The notes below the pieces were generated by a model. It had not been told where the DNA came from. It did not search any database and saw nothing but the letters and a program-made list of their open reading frames with translations. Below are positions 44,505-57,100 of a DNA stretch of 64,000 nt, piece by piece. How positions within the stretch are numbered: position 1 is the stretch's first letter; every line of letters starts with the position of its first letter. Origin of the DNA: Iris pallida (lineage: Eukaryota; Streptophyta; Magnoliopsida; Asparagales; Iridaceae); contig JANAVB010002199.1 of assembly GCA_029216955.1 (NCBI GenBank), positions 13,084,417 through 13,148,416 on the forward strand, in the 5' to 3' direction. The position numbers were made by a program, and so were the translations under genes.

Positions 44505-44950
44505 TGTAAGCCCCTAGTTTTTAAATTTTATTTTTTTTATAATTTTAAATAGTGTTTTTATCCTTAAAATAAATTATTTTAATTATTAGAAATTTTTCTA
44601 GAATTTTTAAATGATTTTTAAATAATTTTTAAAGCAAAATATATCATTTTATAATTATTTGAATTGTTTTAATATCAATTTGTAACTGTTTTAATTGTTT
44701 TAATCAATATTCGCAATATCAAATTGTTTGTGCAAATTAATTTTTGCACAGAGCAACAGCGGGGGTGTTTATGAAAATTTGATTTTACATTTCCTAAGGC
44801 GGTGAGTGTTTGTTTGTAATTAACTAATTTAGGGGGGTTTCTATAAAACCCTAATCCCGACCGCCGCGCTGTCATCGTCTCCGGCTAACCCCGGCCAAAA
44901 CCCTAACCCTAATCCTAATCTAGCCCTAATTCCACCGCCTCCTTCGACCC

Positions 44951-44958
44951 TATAAAAG
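44951..44958 (+). promoter_or_regulatory. TATA box of solo LTR G
   Basis: TATAAAAG in a GC-rich context (CCTTCGACCC upstream, CCCCGACCCC downstream). A lone LTR like this could still start transcription into flanking sequence. Confidence 0.5.
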
Positions 44959-45578
44959 CCCCGACCCCAAACCCTAACTCTAGACCATTTTTCGACCACC
45001 ACAGCCTCCCTAGCCACCGCCCTCGCTTCGTCTTCCCCGACCACCCTCGCCGGAACCCTAGATCTAGATTTCCCATCACCTAGAGCCATTTCTCGACGAC
45101 CACCACCGCCAACCGACGCGTCTCGACGAGGCGACTCCCGTCCTATTTTTCTTCGGCGACCCCAACGCCTATAACCGCCGTGCAACGCCCCCGAACGCCA
45201 CCGCCTCTCGGACATGTACGTGTCTTCTAGTCTCTCGTGTCGCGTTGTGTCTCGTATTTACATCACTGGACTCGCCTGAACACGAGGAACCCAGTAATGG
45301 GCATGGACACGGCTAGTTCGAGTCGTGCGTGTCGTGCACGACCCGGACACAGGATTCGACCATTCTTCGTGTCCTTAACTGTCAGGACACGAAGTATATG
45401 TTATCGGGTTTAAAACCCATTAACCTAAACCATAATAAAATTAACCCAAACCCTACCCCTATCACATAAATCGAGCTGACCCCCTGGCCAGCCCGAGCCA
45501 TGTTAAGCCCTTGCCTCCCCTGGCCGAGTTCGAGCCCCCCCCCCCCTTTATTCTTTTGTTTTATTTTTATTTTTGTTG

Positions 45579-45581
<3 letters not shown>

Positions 45582-45675
<94 letters not shown>

Positions 45676-45723
45676 TAAATATATATATATTTGTAAATAT
45701 ATATATATATATATATATATTTG

Positions 45724-45784
<61 letters not shown>

Positions 45785-45811
45785 AAATATATATATATAT
45801 ATATATATTTT

Positions 45812-45847
<36 letters not shown>

Positions 45848-45938
45848 TTATATATATATGTATATATGTATATGTATTTATATATATATATATATTATAT
45901 ATATACTGTGTTATATATATATATATATACTGTATTTG

Positions 45939-45984
<46 letters not shown>

Positions 45985-45992
45985 TATATTTA

Positions 45993-46079
<87 letters not shown>
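45582..46079. repeat. AT microsatellite, about 500 bp
   Basis: Long (AT)n runs broken by short TTGTAAAT, TTTTTTT and TATGTATTTATATG interruptions. All Tyr/Ile ORFs here are artefacts. Self-complementary, so prone to cruciforms and assembly errors. Confidence 0.95.
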
Positions 46080-46080
46080 C

Positions 46081-46262
46081 GGGCCGCGTGCCACCTCCCC
46101 GGACTGCGTGCCCATCTCGAGCCGCACGCCCCCTCGGGCCGCGCGCCCATCTCTGGTGCAGTGGGCCGCTCCACCTCGGGCCCAACGCCCCACCCTCGGG
46201 CCAACCGCAGCTTGCCCCCCTCGGGCCAACCGCAGCTTGCCCCCCTCGGGCCTAACGTTTTC
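46081..46262. repeat. GC-rich block with tandem duplication inside solo LTR G
   Basis: A sharp composition switch next to the AT array. Repeats of CCTCGGGCC with an exact duplication of CCTCGGGCCAACCGCAGCTT followed by GCCCCC (about 46194-46245). Confidence 0.7.
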
Positions 46263-46457
46263 TTCTTTTGAATTTGAATTTCGTTTTCATTTTCGTTCTT
46301 GCTGCCCAAAAAAAAAAAGAAAAAAAAACTTGTTATTGGCTAATGTCGTTTCTAGTCAGGACCTTTGTTAGGGCTTCTCCCACAATATGTAGGAACTTGG
46401 GCTATCTCCTGGTTCCAATCTCGCGTTTTTATTTCAATGAAGGCATTAGCTATTGTT

Positions 46458-46484
46458 AAAATAAATAAATAAATAAATAAATAA

Positions 46485-46572
<88 letters not shown>
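46458..46572. repeat. AAAT / AT microsatellite
   Basis: A short (AAAT)n run that passes into about 40 AT dinucleotides. Confidence 0.95.
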
Positions 46573-46575
<3 letters not shown>

Positions 46576-46924
46576 TGTTGTATACATAATATATTTTAAA
46601 TTCAATTTTGTGCAAAATATTATTATGTATAAATTCACAATTTATTTTATTATTTAATTTTGTGACTTATATATTTTATCCCTTTAAAATATATTTATAT
46701 ATATTTAAATTTTTGTATTTTATAAATCATGGCCAATTGATGTTCAAACCTAGCATGGATTTTTGGGCCCAATTGTGTCTAATACATTCAGAGTCTGTAT
46801 AAGTCATATTGGACTTGATTCATGGCTTTGGGTCCCGTATCTGGACTTCGGTTCAATTTCGAATACGTGGACAAAATAGTAAATAATTAACTAATTATTT
46901 TCCAGAAATTGTAACTTGCTGTTT

Positions 46925-46928
<4 letters not shown>

Positions 46929-47009
<81 letters not shown>
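46929..47009. repeat. AT microsatellite
   Basis: About 40 perfect AT dinucleotides. Confidence 0.95.
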
Positions 47010-47011
<2 letters not shown>

Positions 47012-48542
47012 GGCTGTAAAAATTTGGAAAAAATTGTATTTAAATAGTATGTTAATTTACCTAATTTAATATAATTTTACAGCATTTAATAAATACTTTT
47101 GGAATTTTATAAAAATAGGAAAACAGAACTCATTTTCAGGATACATATGTTTGCTGATTTTTAATAAATATCTATGAGGGTTTATAAATTCCAAAAAAAT
47201 TAGAATAAATTTCTATAATTAACAAAGATCATTTTGGTACTTTATTTTATGTAAAAGTAAGCTTTTTGTCTATCTCAAAAATTTTTGGAACAAAGTGTAC
47301 AGTTTGAATTATTTATTGAATAGTTACGACTTGCAATGTTTTGTGTTGATTTGAGTTATAGTCGTATTGGACCTCACCCTACACTAGTGTAAAGGTCCTA
47401 GAAAGTTAATTTGGGTATTGTGTCACCCCACATTGGTCTCTTATACGAAAGTCACCATTTGGCTAGGTGTCCAGTCAGAAAGTCGTGTCACACAACTAGT
47501 GTCTTAATGTTTAACTTAGTATAAAACTAAGATTATGTATTATTTCTACAGTGACGAGCTATAGAATTTCTATCACTACCTTGCTTTGCTAAAGGCAAGT
47601 ACCTCTACAAACTTTACATACTGCTATAACAATAAACTGTGATCCAACCATGTTAAATGCTGATCCTTGGGGTAGCAAGTTAAATCTTCACATGTTGTAT
47701 TATTTTCAGTCCCTACCATGCTTAGGACAGTTTTTATATCTCTCACATGTTTAACAACGGGTTAAGGGAAAACTGTTAGTAGCGTACGTGAACATGCCCC
47801 TTCTCTGTATGTATTTACCGAGCATTGTTACATTCTATATGTAACTTTGTCGTATGTCTGATCCCGCGTTTGTGTATGGATATACATCGATGCCGTTAAG
47901 GGTACGTATGTACACTTCAGAAAATTGATATGTACCACTGTACATCCTGATTACCTATTAACTGATCACTCACCTACTACAGTTTTAAACTTTAAAACGA
48001 ATATGTATTGCCATGATAAAATGTATCCAAAACTGGATGAATCAAGATATGTCATGATTATGTTATTTTATCTCTTTCCATCACATGATCAGTATTATAT
48101 GTTTGTTAGAATCAGTACTTGCTCCCGTCCTGACAGGATAATATTGTAGATATGCTTTCTAAGAAGGAGTTGCTTTATGATTCCTATTATGGAGTTACTG
48201 TCGAGGACCAGGCTTTATCTTACGAGGATGTTCCTGCGAGGAAACTCATCTAGTTGCATAGTTGCTCGGGGTTTCCGAGAGTAGTCATATTGTTAGACTA
48301 TGTATTTTGTGACTGGACCCGTATTCCAGTTTTACACTTTGGACTTGTACTTGGAACTTATTTATATACGAAACTACTTTTGTGTTTGGAACATTTCTGA
48401 CTCATTATTACATATAGAACTGTTAGCACACTTTAGTCTTATCTTGTTATTTTTAGAACAGCTTACTACGTTTTATCTCAAGCGTAGGCTGGACATGACT
48501 CGGCCCGGCCCAACAATTTGGGTAGCGGATCGTGACAAAGAT

Positions 48543-48758
48543 ACATGCATAAAATATGTTACATATAATATTGTATATAGCTTCTAAAGTATAGTTCGAC
48601 TCCTCAGTATTTTGATCTTATCCCTTCCTAAATCTTGACTCGTCCCATTCCTTATCAAATTTTATATATCTTTCACAAATCACCAGCTTTTTCAAAAATT
48701 CGAAATTTTTTTGTTTCATCCAAGGTTTGTTGATTATAGTCTAAAATTGTATCTGTAG
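48543..48758 (+). other. H interior, fourth fragment
   Basis: AT-rich sequence between the G and D insertions with no recognised gene. Confidence 0.35.
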
Positions 48759-49813
48759 TGCCCCGTCCCGCTCAGTCAATCGGAGGAATCGAAATGCCGA
48801 CGGCGTTCGGACTTAGCCACGCAACGGCTTGCTCGAAGACTCGCTCATGTGGGTGGCTTCGGTGAACTTGCCTCAGCTTGGCCTTCACACTAATAAAACA
48901 AAAGTTTTCAAATACACAAGTAGGCTTGATAATAAAAGAGATGCATCCACATAGCTAAGGAAATAATCCCAACTTTGGTCAGACTGAGTTAGAATATGGA
49001 AAGGTCCCACGGTCGGCTTAGAAGTTTGCTCAGCATACTTTCAAAATGACACTCGGTCTTTCGTTCCGTGGCTTGGGAGAAGAAAGTTGGTCTAAGTTAT
49101 TAAGTTGCCACAATACTGGAATCAGCTAAGTCATAGGCATCGCCCGCGTAAATGCTTGATAAAGTATGTCCGGTCCCATCGTCCAGGGCTTGGCATTGCC
49201 TTGCTCGTCCCACGGGTTAAGTTACAGTGCACGTTGTAGTGCACGGCTTATGGTGTAAGTCTAGGCACCCATAGAACTTGATTGTTCAAGTCAAACGCGT
49301 GCACACACGTTTCCTCGATGCAAGGCTTGATGCAACCCTTGCTCGTCAAGTCGTTGCACGAACAAGTTAGACAAGAGTTTTGCTGGGCTATCGAAGTCAT
49401 AGCAAGCACTATCCCCTGTTGTCTACAGTTGTCAAGTCACATAGTCCCATGATCTCAACACTCGTCATATAAAGTATATGATTTGAGCGATAGTGTCGCC
49501 TAGAGAACAAGTCAGTCTAAGACACGTGCCACGGTTGGTTTAGGAAAAAGCATGCCACGGACAAAGGAACACGTTATGTTCAAGTTAAGATAGAAGACTA
49601 CTTAGTAGTCGTTCCCTGGATTTCAAAGGATAGAAGTTCACAAGATCGGTCTCGCTACATGGGAGTCTCGATAAGGAAGTCCACGCGACTAGTTGTCGCC
49701 GAGATCGGTCCCGCTACTTGGGAGTCTCGATAAGGAAGATCATGAGATCGATCCCGCTACTTGGAAGTCTCGATAAGAAAGTTCACGAGATCAGTCCCGC
49801 TATTTGGGAGTCT
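48759..49813 (+). repeat. 5' LTR of D, left part
   Basis: Aligns with 62539 onward. Its right end is a tandem array (from about 49640) of GAGATCGGTCCCGCTACTTG units, interrupted at 49813 by solo LTR C. Confidence 0.88.
49640..49813 (+). repeat. 43/59-bp tandem repeats in the D 5' LTR (left of C)
   Basis: Units GAGATCGGTCCCGCTACTTG then GGAGTCTCGATAAGGAAGTTCAC (43 bp), or the same with CCACGCGACTGGTTGTCGCC at the end (59 bp). The array resumes at 59378 after C. The TSD of C, agtct, is part of the repeat unit. Confidence 0.88.
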
Positions 49814-51482
49814 TGTAACTGCCTGTTTTCAAAAATGAGGGTAAATTTTTCATTTTTCATATTCTAATATTTTTGTGAATATTTATTATTAATATTGTAT
49901 TTTGGAGATTAGTTTAGCCGGTTTTGAGTTTCGTCTAGTTTTGACTTGTGGTAGTGACCCAGATAGTTTACACTCTAGTTGGGACCCAAAGATTAGTTAG
50001 GCATGGCCCACAAACTCATCTTATTAGGCTAGTGCATTTAGACTAAACCCACATGACAAGTTTAGTTATTTAGAGATTAGAAACTTGACCCTTTTGACCC
50101 CAAACCTTTGCATGACTTAGATTAACCAAAGGAGACAATTAGGGGCATATTAGACATTTCCTATTGGCCCAAACCTAACCTTTATGGCAGCCAAGAGAGG
50201 GTTCCATCTCATTTTCATTTGCAAAGTAGCCTACATTTCCATTTTAGTGTTCTTTCCAATCTTGAGAGCAAATCCCATTGATTCATCTCTCAAATCTTCT
50301 CTTTTCTCTACCAAATTCTCTCATTCTTGCAAGAAGAGGGAGCTACAAGGATTGTGGAGCCAAGAGAAGGGAGGGGTGTCCATTTGCTAGAAGAGTCCGT
50401 GTCAGATTCGTATCCTTTGGGTTGTTCATTGGGAATCAACTCCCAATAGATATTTCTCTCTCTAAACCTTCTCTATTTCATTTTTTTTCTTGCCTATTTG
50501 TTAGTTTTGAACCCATAGGAACCACCCCCATGCATGACCACCATTAGGAATGTTTTAGAGACTCTTTTGAGTCCTCTTTAGGAGTTTGGGATAGGTTTGG
50601 TGTCCCCCATGGAGAGATGTTAATGGGGACACACCATATGTTTGTGTTTTTGCCCTATAGGCTTATTTGTCTTCTAATTTTAGATTTTCATGTGTTAGAG
50701 AGTAGATTAACCATGGTTACGATGTTTAGATTTGTTCTCATTTGGATACCAATGCTTGAATCTATGTATTATAGCCTACAAGCCCTATTTTATGTAAAAA
50801 TATCAAATATTGTTATATTTATGGATGTTGACTGATTTGGGATTTTTGTATATATATTGATATGTGTCTTGTGTGTATGTGATAGAGTGTGGGTGTGTTA
50901 GTGTTAAGTTAGTGAGTTAGATAATCTAGTTAGTATCCTAGAAATATAGTTAGTATGTGTTTCTTTTGTCCAAAACAACTCAAATTCGTCATAATTTTTA
51001 TCCACGTTTTTAGTAGCCAGAGCAACTTAGAAATGCCATAACTTCTAGCTCAAGACTCTGATTAATCTTCCATTTTTTTAAAAGAACCGTATCGAAGTTA
51101 GATTTCAAATATATATATTAATAGGCCAAAATTATTTTAGAACTTTCTATAAAATTGTTTGAGTGTCAGTTGTCCGAAAGACGGACGCGTTTCGATGTTT
51201 TCGCGATTTCGGTAGCTTCCGGATACGAAAATGCGATCCGTTTGAAGTTTCAGAAAGATAATGCGAAGGGCTACGACATACTTTAATCCTAGAATTTAGT
51301 AAATAGGTCTAATAGGTGCAGTATTAGTTTTAAGTAGAAAAATGACTATACGACATAAACATTTTGTGTATCCTATGAGCCTATGTAGTATGGATATCAA
51401 GTGAATATAGGTATCATAGATTGTCACGAATATGTATGATATAGTACATATATATATTATTGTTAGGTAATATATGTTAGTA

Positions 51483-51484
<2 letters not shown>

Positions 51485-51549
<65 letters not shown>
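51485..51549. repeat. TG microsatellite
   Basis: About 32 TG dinucleotides within solo LTR C, followed by a GT/TAG-rich region with many TTAGTATCTTAG-like short repeats. Confidence 0.95.
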
Positions 51550-52803
51550 GTGTATTTGAATGAAATAAGGATGTGTGTGGTTAGTAGAGAGAAGTGAGAT
51601 TGATAGAGAATATGCGCTAGTGTGTGTTTGATGTTGTATAGTTGGTAGTGTAGTGTGTGTGTTGTGAAGGTGAGAGAGTTGGGAGGATCATGCCATCCTA
51701 TTTGACTTGAGGCTAGTGTGGTTTGTTGAGTGATTTGTGTTTTGGTTGAGTGGTAGTGTGTTTGTATATAGATGTATGTGGGTGTGTTAGAAGAGAGGGG
51801 ATAGATTTGGTATATGTGTTTGTGTGTGTTAGTGTTGGAGTGGAGAGAGATTTAGATGTATGTATGAATATGTTAGTATGTTAGTGGTTATGTTAGAATC
51901 TATATAGATGTTAGAGGTATCTTAGAAGTTAGATAGTGGTATCTTGTATAAGTTAGATAGTTAGTTATATTAGTCTATGTTATTGTTAGTTAGATATAAC
52001 ATATGTTAGTTGGTTAGAGTTAGAGATGGATATATATACATATATGTTATAGTTAGATATTAGTATCTTGGTTATCCATGGTTTGTGTGTGTGCGGTTGA
52101 AGATTAGATTAGTTAGTATCCCAATAGTTAGATATCTTAGATAGTTAGATAAGTTGTATCTGTATAGATTAGAGTTAAGTTAGATAGTGGTTAGTTTGTA
52201 GATAGGTAGTATCTTAGGATACTAGATGTTGGTATCCAAGGATATTGTGATTTACCTTACTTTAAGGTAAAGGGGTTTACCTTATCACAAGGTAAGGTAG
52301 TGAGTTTACCTTCAAGACAAGGTAATAGGGAGTTTACCTTCAAGATAAGGTATGGTTACCTAGATACTAGGGCTAGATATCAAGGTATTGGTTATCTAAT
52401 GGCTTGTGGTAGATAAATAGATGCTAGATAACTATAGTTTGGGTATTGAAAGACTAAGATATTTATACCTAGACTAAGGTTTTGGACTTCCAACCAAGGT
52501 AAGGGTATTAGGATACTAATAGGGATAAAGTATATGGTATCTTGGTTAGTATCCTAGGATAGCTTAAATATAGAGTTAGTATCTTATATCTAGTAGTCTA
52601 GAGATGTAAGTTGGTATATTGGTGTCATAGGTTAGTGTGTCATATTACCTTAAGTAGGATACTACTAGTTAGTAACTTAGAATTTAGGATACTAGAAGTA
52701 TATGTTAGATAGTTAGATGTATATAGCTAGTGTCCTAAATATATATTTTAGTATCTTAGAGATTAGGATACTAGTAAGTTAGAGTGTTAGATACAAGTTA
52801 GTA

Positions 52804-52947
52804 TGTAACGCCCCTAGTCCCAAAATACGTAGGACCAAGTACGTAAATATGCCAGCTGTATACATACGAAATACATAGGTCTCGTATGTATACAGCTGAC
52901 ATGTTTACGTACTTGGTCCTACGTATTTTGGGACTAGGGGCGTTACA
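52804..52947. repeat. Left terminal palindrome of E (66-bp arms)
   Basis: Arms 52804-52869 and 52882-52947 are reverse complements with two mismatches, around a 12-bp spacer. The right arm ends ACTAGGGGCGTTACA, a typical LTR right end, directly before the PBS leader. Confidence 0.92.
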
Positions 52948-52955
52948 TGTTTTTG

Positions 52956-52974
52956 TGGTGGCCCATGCAGGTCT
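52956..52974 (+). other. Primer-binding site of element E (tRNA-Ile type)
   Basis: TGGTGGCCCATGCAGGTCT, 8 nt after GTTACA; identical to the site in B. Confidence 0.65.
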
Positions 52975-54157
52975 AGAAAAATTGTTTGGTTACCTTACCA
53001 TACCAAGCAAGCCTGCGAATAGGATTAGAGTTTAGGATCTCATCCACATAATTGACCTCCTCGATTTTACTTTGACTTTCTTGATTTGTATCTTGCTTGC
53101 TTCCCTCTACCGTTGATTCTTACCCTTCATTCGTGCTTTATAAAGATTAATAGGGTAACCCATACTAGGTGGACATGACCCATTGTCCCATTACCCTACT
53201 AGTTTAACTCTTGTAAGTTGGATAGAATACCTTACAAACTAACCTTTCTTGTGACGTTAACCAAGTCTTAGACAAGTAGACGGTAGGACGACTGTATAGG
53301 TATCAACATAGGACATGACCTAGATTTTAAGGACTTTGACTAATTATACTCTATTTCAATCTTAATCTCACGTGCCTATATTTTATTATCTAGACTAATG
53401 ATGCTAATGTTACCTAGTTTTTGCAAGCTCAATTCTTTATCAAGCTTGTTCATGACATATGCTATTGAGCGCTCACTAGCATATTGTCTACTCAGAATCG
53501 GTGCATGATGGTCTGATCAACCTAGTGCACTTTGGTTCGCCTTTCATACGATTATTCTACATGGTTGAGATATAGTTAAACTTACCCTTAGAATCTCATT
53601 CACGACTGCCTTGAAAATTCTTTTTTGAAATTATTCGGTCGTCTTTGAACCACGTATTTGTATTTGATAATATCGTCTTTGAACTCTATATTGCTTTCGC
53701 CTTCACCTAATTTTCGAAGGGCGAAGACAATTATACTTGAATTTCCTCTAGTTGTCCTATCGCTTATGACCATTACCACTCAATGATACTATATCTTCGT
53801 TTTAAACTACTCGTCCTTCTTCTCAGTCCTATATTACTATCATGACCTTCTAATCGCTCTCTTAATCGTGCCCCCAACCTACTCTCAAGGAACCATGTCT
53901 TTAAGTTTTCAAATTATTTCTCTTGATACCGTACTATTCTTTATTGCATGTTATCTTGATTAAACTCTAACCTTAATCATTGTCCTTCTAGCGTTAGTTA
54001 GCCATATCCATGATTTATTTTTCGTCATTATTTGTTCATCGTAATTTTCTAATGCATGTTTGCATTGAACGTCGTTTTTTTGCCTCGTTCAGTGACTTGA
54101 TCGTATTCATTACTGATATACCCATGTGACCTTCTCACCCACCCCTATTATTCTTAA
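52975..54157 (+). other. Interior of element E, non-coding
   Basis: About 1.2 kb without a credible ORF or gag/pol motif. CT-rich in places. A non-autonomous interior. Confidence 0.6.
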
Positions 54158-54191
54158 TTTCGAGAACGAAATTCTTGTAAGTTGGGTAGGA
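54158..54191 (+). other. Polypurine tract of element E
   Basis: TTTCGAGAACGAAATTC, then TTGTAAGTTGGGTAGGA, directly before TGTAAAATCC. Same design as the PPTs of A and B. Confidence 0.7.
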
Positions 54192-57100
54192 TGTAAAATC
54201 CCTAAATTTCTACTGTATTTTAGTACTAATTTTTTTTGTATTTATACGTCGCATAGTCGTATTGTACGTCGCGCGGGAATTTGCATTTTTTTCGTATTTA
54301 CTCGTCGAGTGCGAATATGTGCGAGGTACATATTTTTAGAAAAATAGTTTTTGATTTTATTATCGGTAATGGTTTTAAAATTATATATATAATAATTATT
54401 TTTATTAAAAGTTGTGAAAAGTATCTATCGAGGTTGCCAAAACTTATTATTTAGTTATTTATAAAAGGCTATCTTATTTTAATAAGTGGTAATTTAGAAA
54501 AACTAGATTATGTGAATATTCTACTCGTGTAAAGCATAAAAATTATTTCATGTATATTTTTAAATTTTATTTTTATCATTTATAATAATTTATTTAGCAA
54601 GAAGGTATTTTAAATATGTAAATATTTAATTTTTGAAATTATTTTTACCTAAATTATTTAAAGGATATTTTGAAGATATTTCCTACTAATATTTAAAATA
54701 TATATTAGAATTTTCAAAATTAATTATTATATAAATTTTATAAAAAGTTATTTTGGATATATTTGTGATAAATTAAATTGTGATTTGATTTATTGATTTA
54801 AATTAAATAGTTTAATTTAAATGTGTAATTTATCTATATTTAAATAGGATTTGGATTTAGATATGAATGTATTGGTTTAAATTTAATAATAGAATTATCT
54901 ATTTGGGTTTAAATAAATCCTAGTCTCTATCTACATTGGATTATATTTGATTGAGTTACTTTTAAATCAATTTGAATTAAATAGTGAAAAATCTAAGGGA
55001 ATTAAAACTCTTCTTAATCCTTATCTAGATAAGACTTTTGTAAATCGCTTAATTTTTTTAAAATAAATATTTTTAGAATTTCTTGATTTTAAATAACTAT
55101 TTATTGACTTATTATATAATTTGTATTATTTTACATATATTTAGTATAGTGCTCATTGGTGAATTTAGTATAAAAATATATAAAGCTATTTTTCTAGTAT
55201 ATTAAGGATCTAAACTATATTATACAATTTCTTTTCCTCAAAATTTTAGAATTTATTTCATAACTTTTATTACTTTTTACATGTTACTTATATTGTACAC
55301 TATTTACATAATATAGAATAAATGTCAAATTAGTATTAGATATTTCAGCTTGTATAAATGAGATTAGATGAAGGTTGTTTAAATAAATATTAACTATAGT
55401 TATTATCTATAGTAATTTTAAATAATGTTATAGATAATTTAGATAAATATAAACTATATTTTAAATTAATACTAATCCTACTTCTACTAGGAAAACATCT
55501 CTATCTATATCCTATCCTAATAAAGCAAACTCATATTTATTTAAATCAAATCCTATCTAATTTAGGAGATAAATCTGAAATAAATACCTATATAAACCCA
55601 ATACACCCTCCTTCTATCACACACAATTCGAAATTATTTTTTAGTCCAATAGAAACTCTAAAATTCGTTATTAGAATTCAGCCCCGCTTTTTAGTAGCAT
55701 GAGCAACTTGGAACGACGATATCTCCTAGCTCCGAACTCCGTTTCGCCTCAAGTTTTTTTTAAAAGAAGCATATCGAGGTAAGGTTTCCAAAAACATATT
55801 CCTTTATTACCTCGATACGCTTCTTTTAAAAAAACTGGAGGCAAAACGGAGTTCGGAGCTAGGAGATATCGTCGTTCCAAGTTGCTCTTGCTACTAAAAA
55901 GCGGGACTGAATTCTAATGACGAATTTTAGAGTTTCTATTGGACTAAAAAATAATTTTGAATTATGGGTGATAGAAGGGGGATGTATTGGGTTTATATAG
56001 GTATTTATTTCAGATTTATCTCCTAAATTAGATAGGATTTGATTTAAATAAATAGGAGTTTGTTTTATTAGGATGTAATATAGATAGAGATGTTTTCCTA
56101 GTAGAAGTAGGATTAGTATTAATTTAAAATATAGTTTATATTTATCTAAATTATCTATAACATTATTTAAAATTACTATAGATAATAACTATAGTTAATA
56201 TTTATTTAAACAACCTTTATCTAATCTCATTTATACAAGCTGAAATATCTAATACTAATTTGACATTTATTCTATATTATGTAAATAGTGTACAATATAA
56301 GTAACATGTAAAAAGTAATAAAAGTTATGAAATAAATTCTAAAATTTTGAGGAAAAGAAATTGTATAATATAGTTTAGATCCTTAATGTACTAGAAAAAT
56401 AGCTTTATATATTTTTATTCTAAATTCACCAATGAGCACTATACTAAATATATGTAAAATAATACAAATTATATAATAAGTCAATAAATAGTTAATTAAA
56501 ATCCAAAAATTTTACAAATATTTATTTTAAAAAAATCAAGGGGTTTACAAAAGTCTTATCTAGATAAGGATTAAGAAGAGTTTTAATTTCCCTTAGATTT
56601 TTTACTATTTAATTCAAATTGATTTAAAAGTAACTCAATCAAATATAATCTAATGTAGATAGAGACTAGGATTTATTAAAACCCAAATAGATAATTCTAT
56701 TATTAAATTTAAACCAATACATTCATATCTAAATCCAAATCCTATTTAAATATAGATAAATTACACATTTAAATTAAATTATTTAATTTAAATCAATAAA
56801 TCAAATCATAATTTAATTTATCACAAATATATCCAAAATAACTTTTTATAAAATTTATATAATAATTAATTTTGAAAATTCCAATATATATTTTAAATAT
56901 TAGTAGGAAATATCTTCAAAATATCCTTTAAATAATTTAGGTAAAAATAATTTTGAAAATAAACATAATATTTACATATTTAAAATACCTTCTTGCTAAA
57001 TAAATTATTATAAATGATAAAAATAAATTTTGAAAATATACATAAAATAATTTTTATGCGCTTTACACGAGTAGAATATTCACATAATCTAGTTTTTCTA

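Larger units (their letters stand above)
44505..48537 (+). mobile_element. Solo LTR G (4.0 kb)
   Basis: TGTAAGCCCC...GCGGATCGTGACA with a perfect TSD, aagat (44500-44504 and 48538-48542). Contains a TATA box (44951), a GC-rich leader, three long AT microsatellites, AAAGGCAAGTACC at 47592 and the 3' end motif GGCTGGACATGACTCGGCCC similar to F. The size is inflated by the AT arrays and possibly by an unrecognised insertion near 45,200-46,350. Confidence 0.85.
12732..48758 (+). mobile_element. Outer LTR retrotransposon H (5' LTR and interior fragments, heavily interrupted)
   Basis: The 5' LTR is in two parts (12732-13585 and 27310-30220, about 3.8 kb) split by element J. It ends GGGACGTGACA at 30220 and is followed by a tRNA-Ile type PBS (30232-30250). 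The interior survives as four short pieces (30251-30569, 41306-41444, 44364-44504, 48543-48758) separated by B, F, G and D. The LTR start at TGTCATAGCC is my best guess; no 3' LTR or TSD lies in the window. Orientation plus, from LTR then PBS. No coding domain was recognised. Confidence 0.6.

Noticed and set aside
45500..46255. Long Tyr/Ile ORFs (up to 251 codons) on both strands
   Set aside because: They are translations of the AT microsatellite, with no non-repeat protein content.
50184..50390. 68-codon ORF in solo LTR C starting MAAKRGFHLIFICKVAYIS
   Set aside because: It has a hydrophobic stretch that might suggest a signal peptide, but there is no family match, no promoter and no downstream signal, and it lies in an LTR.
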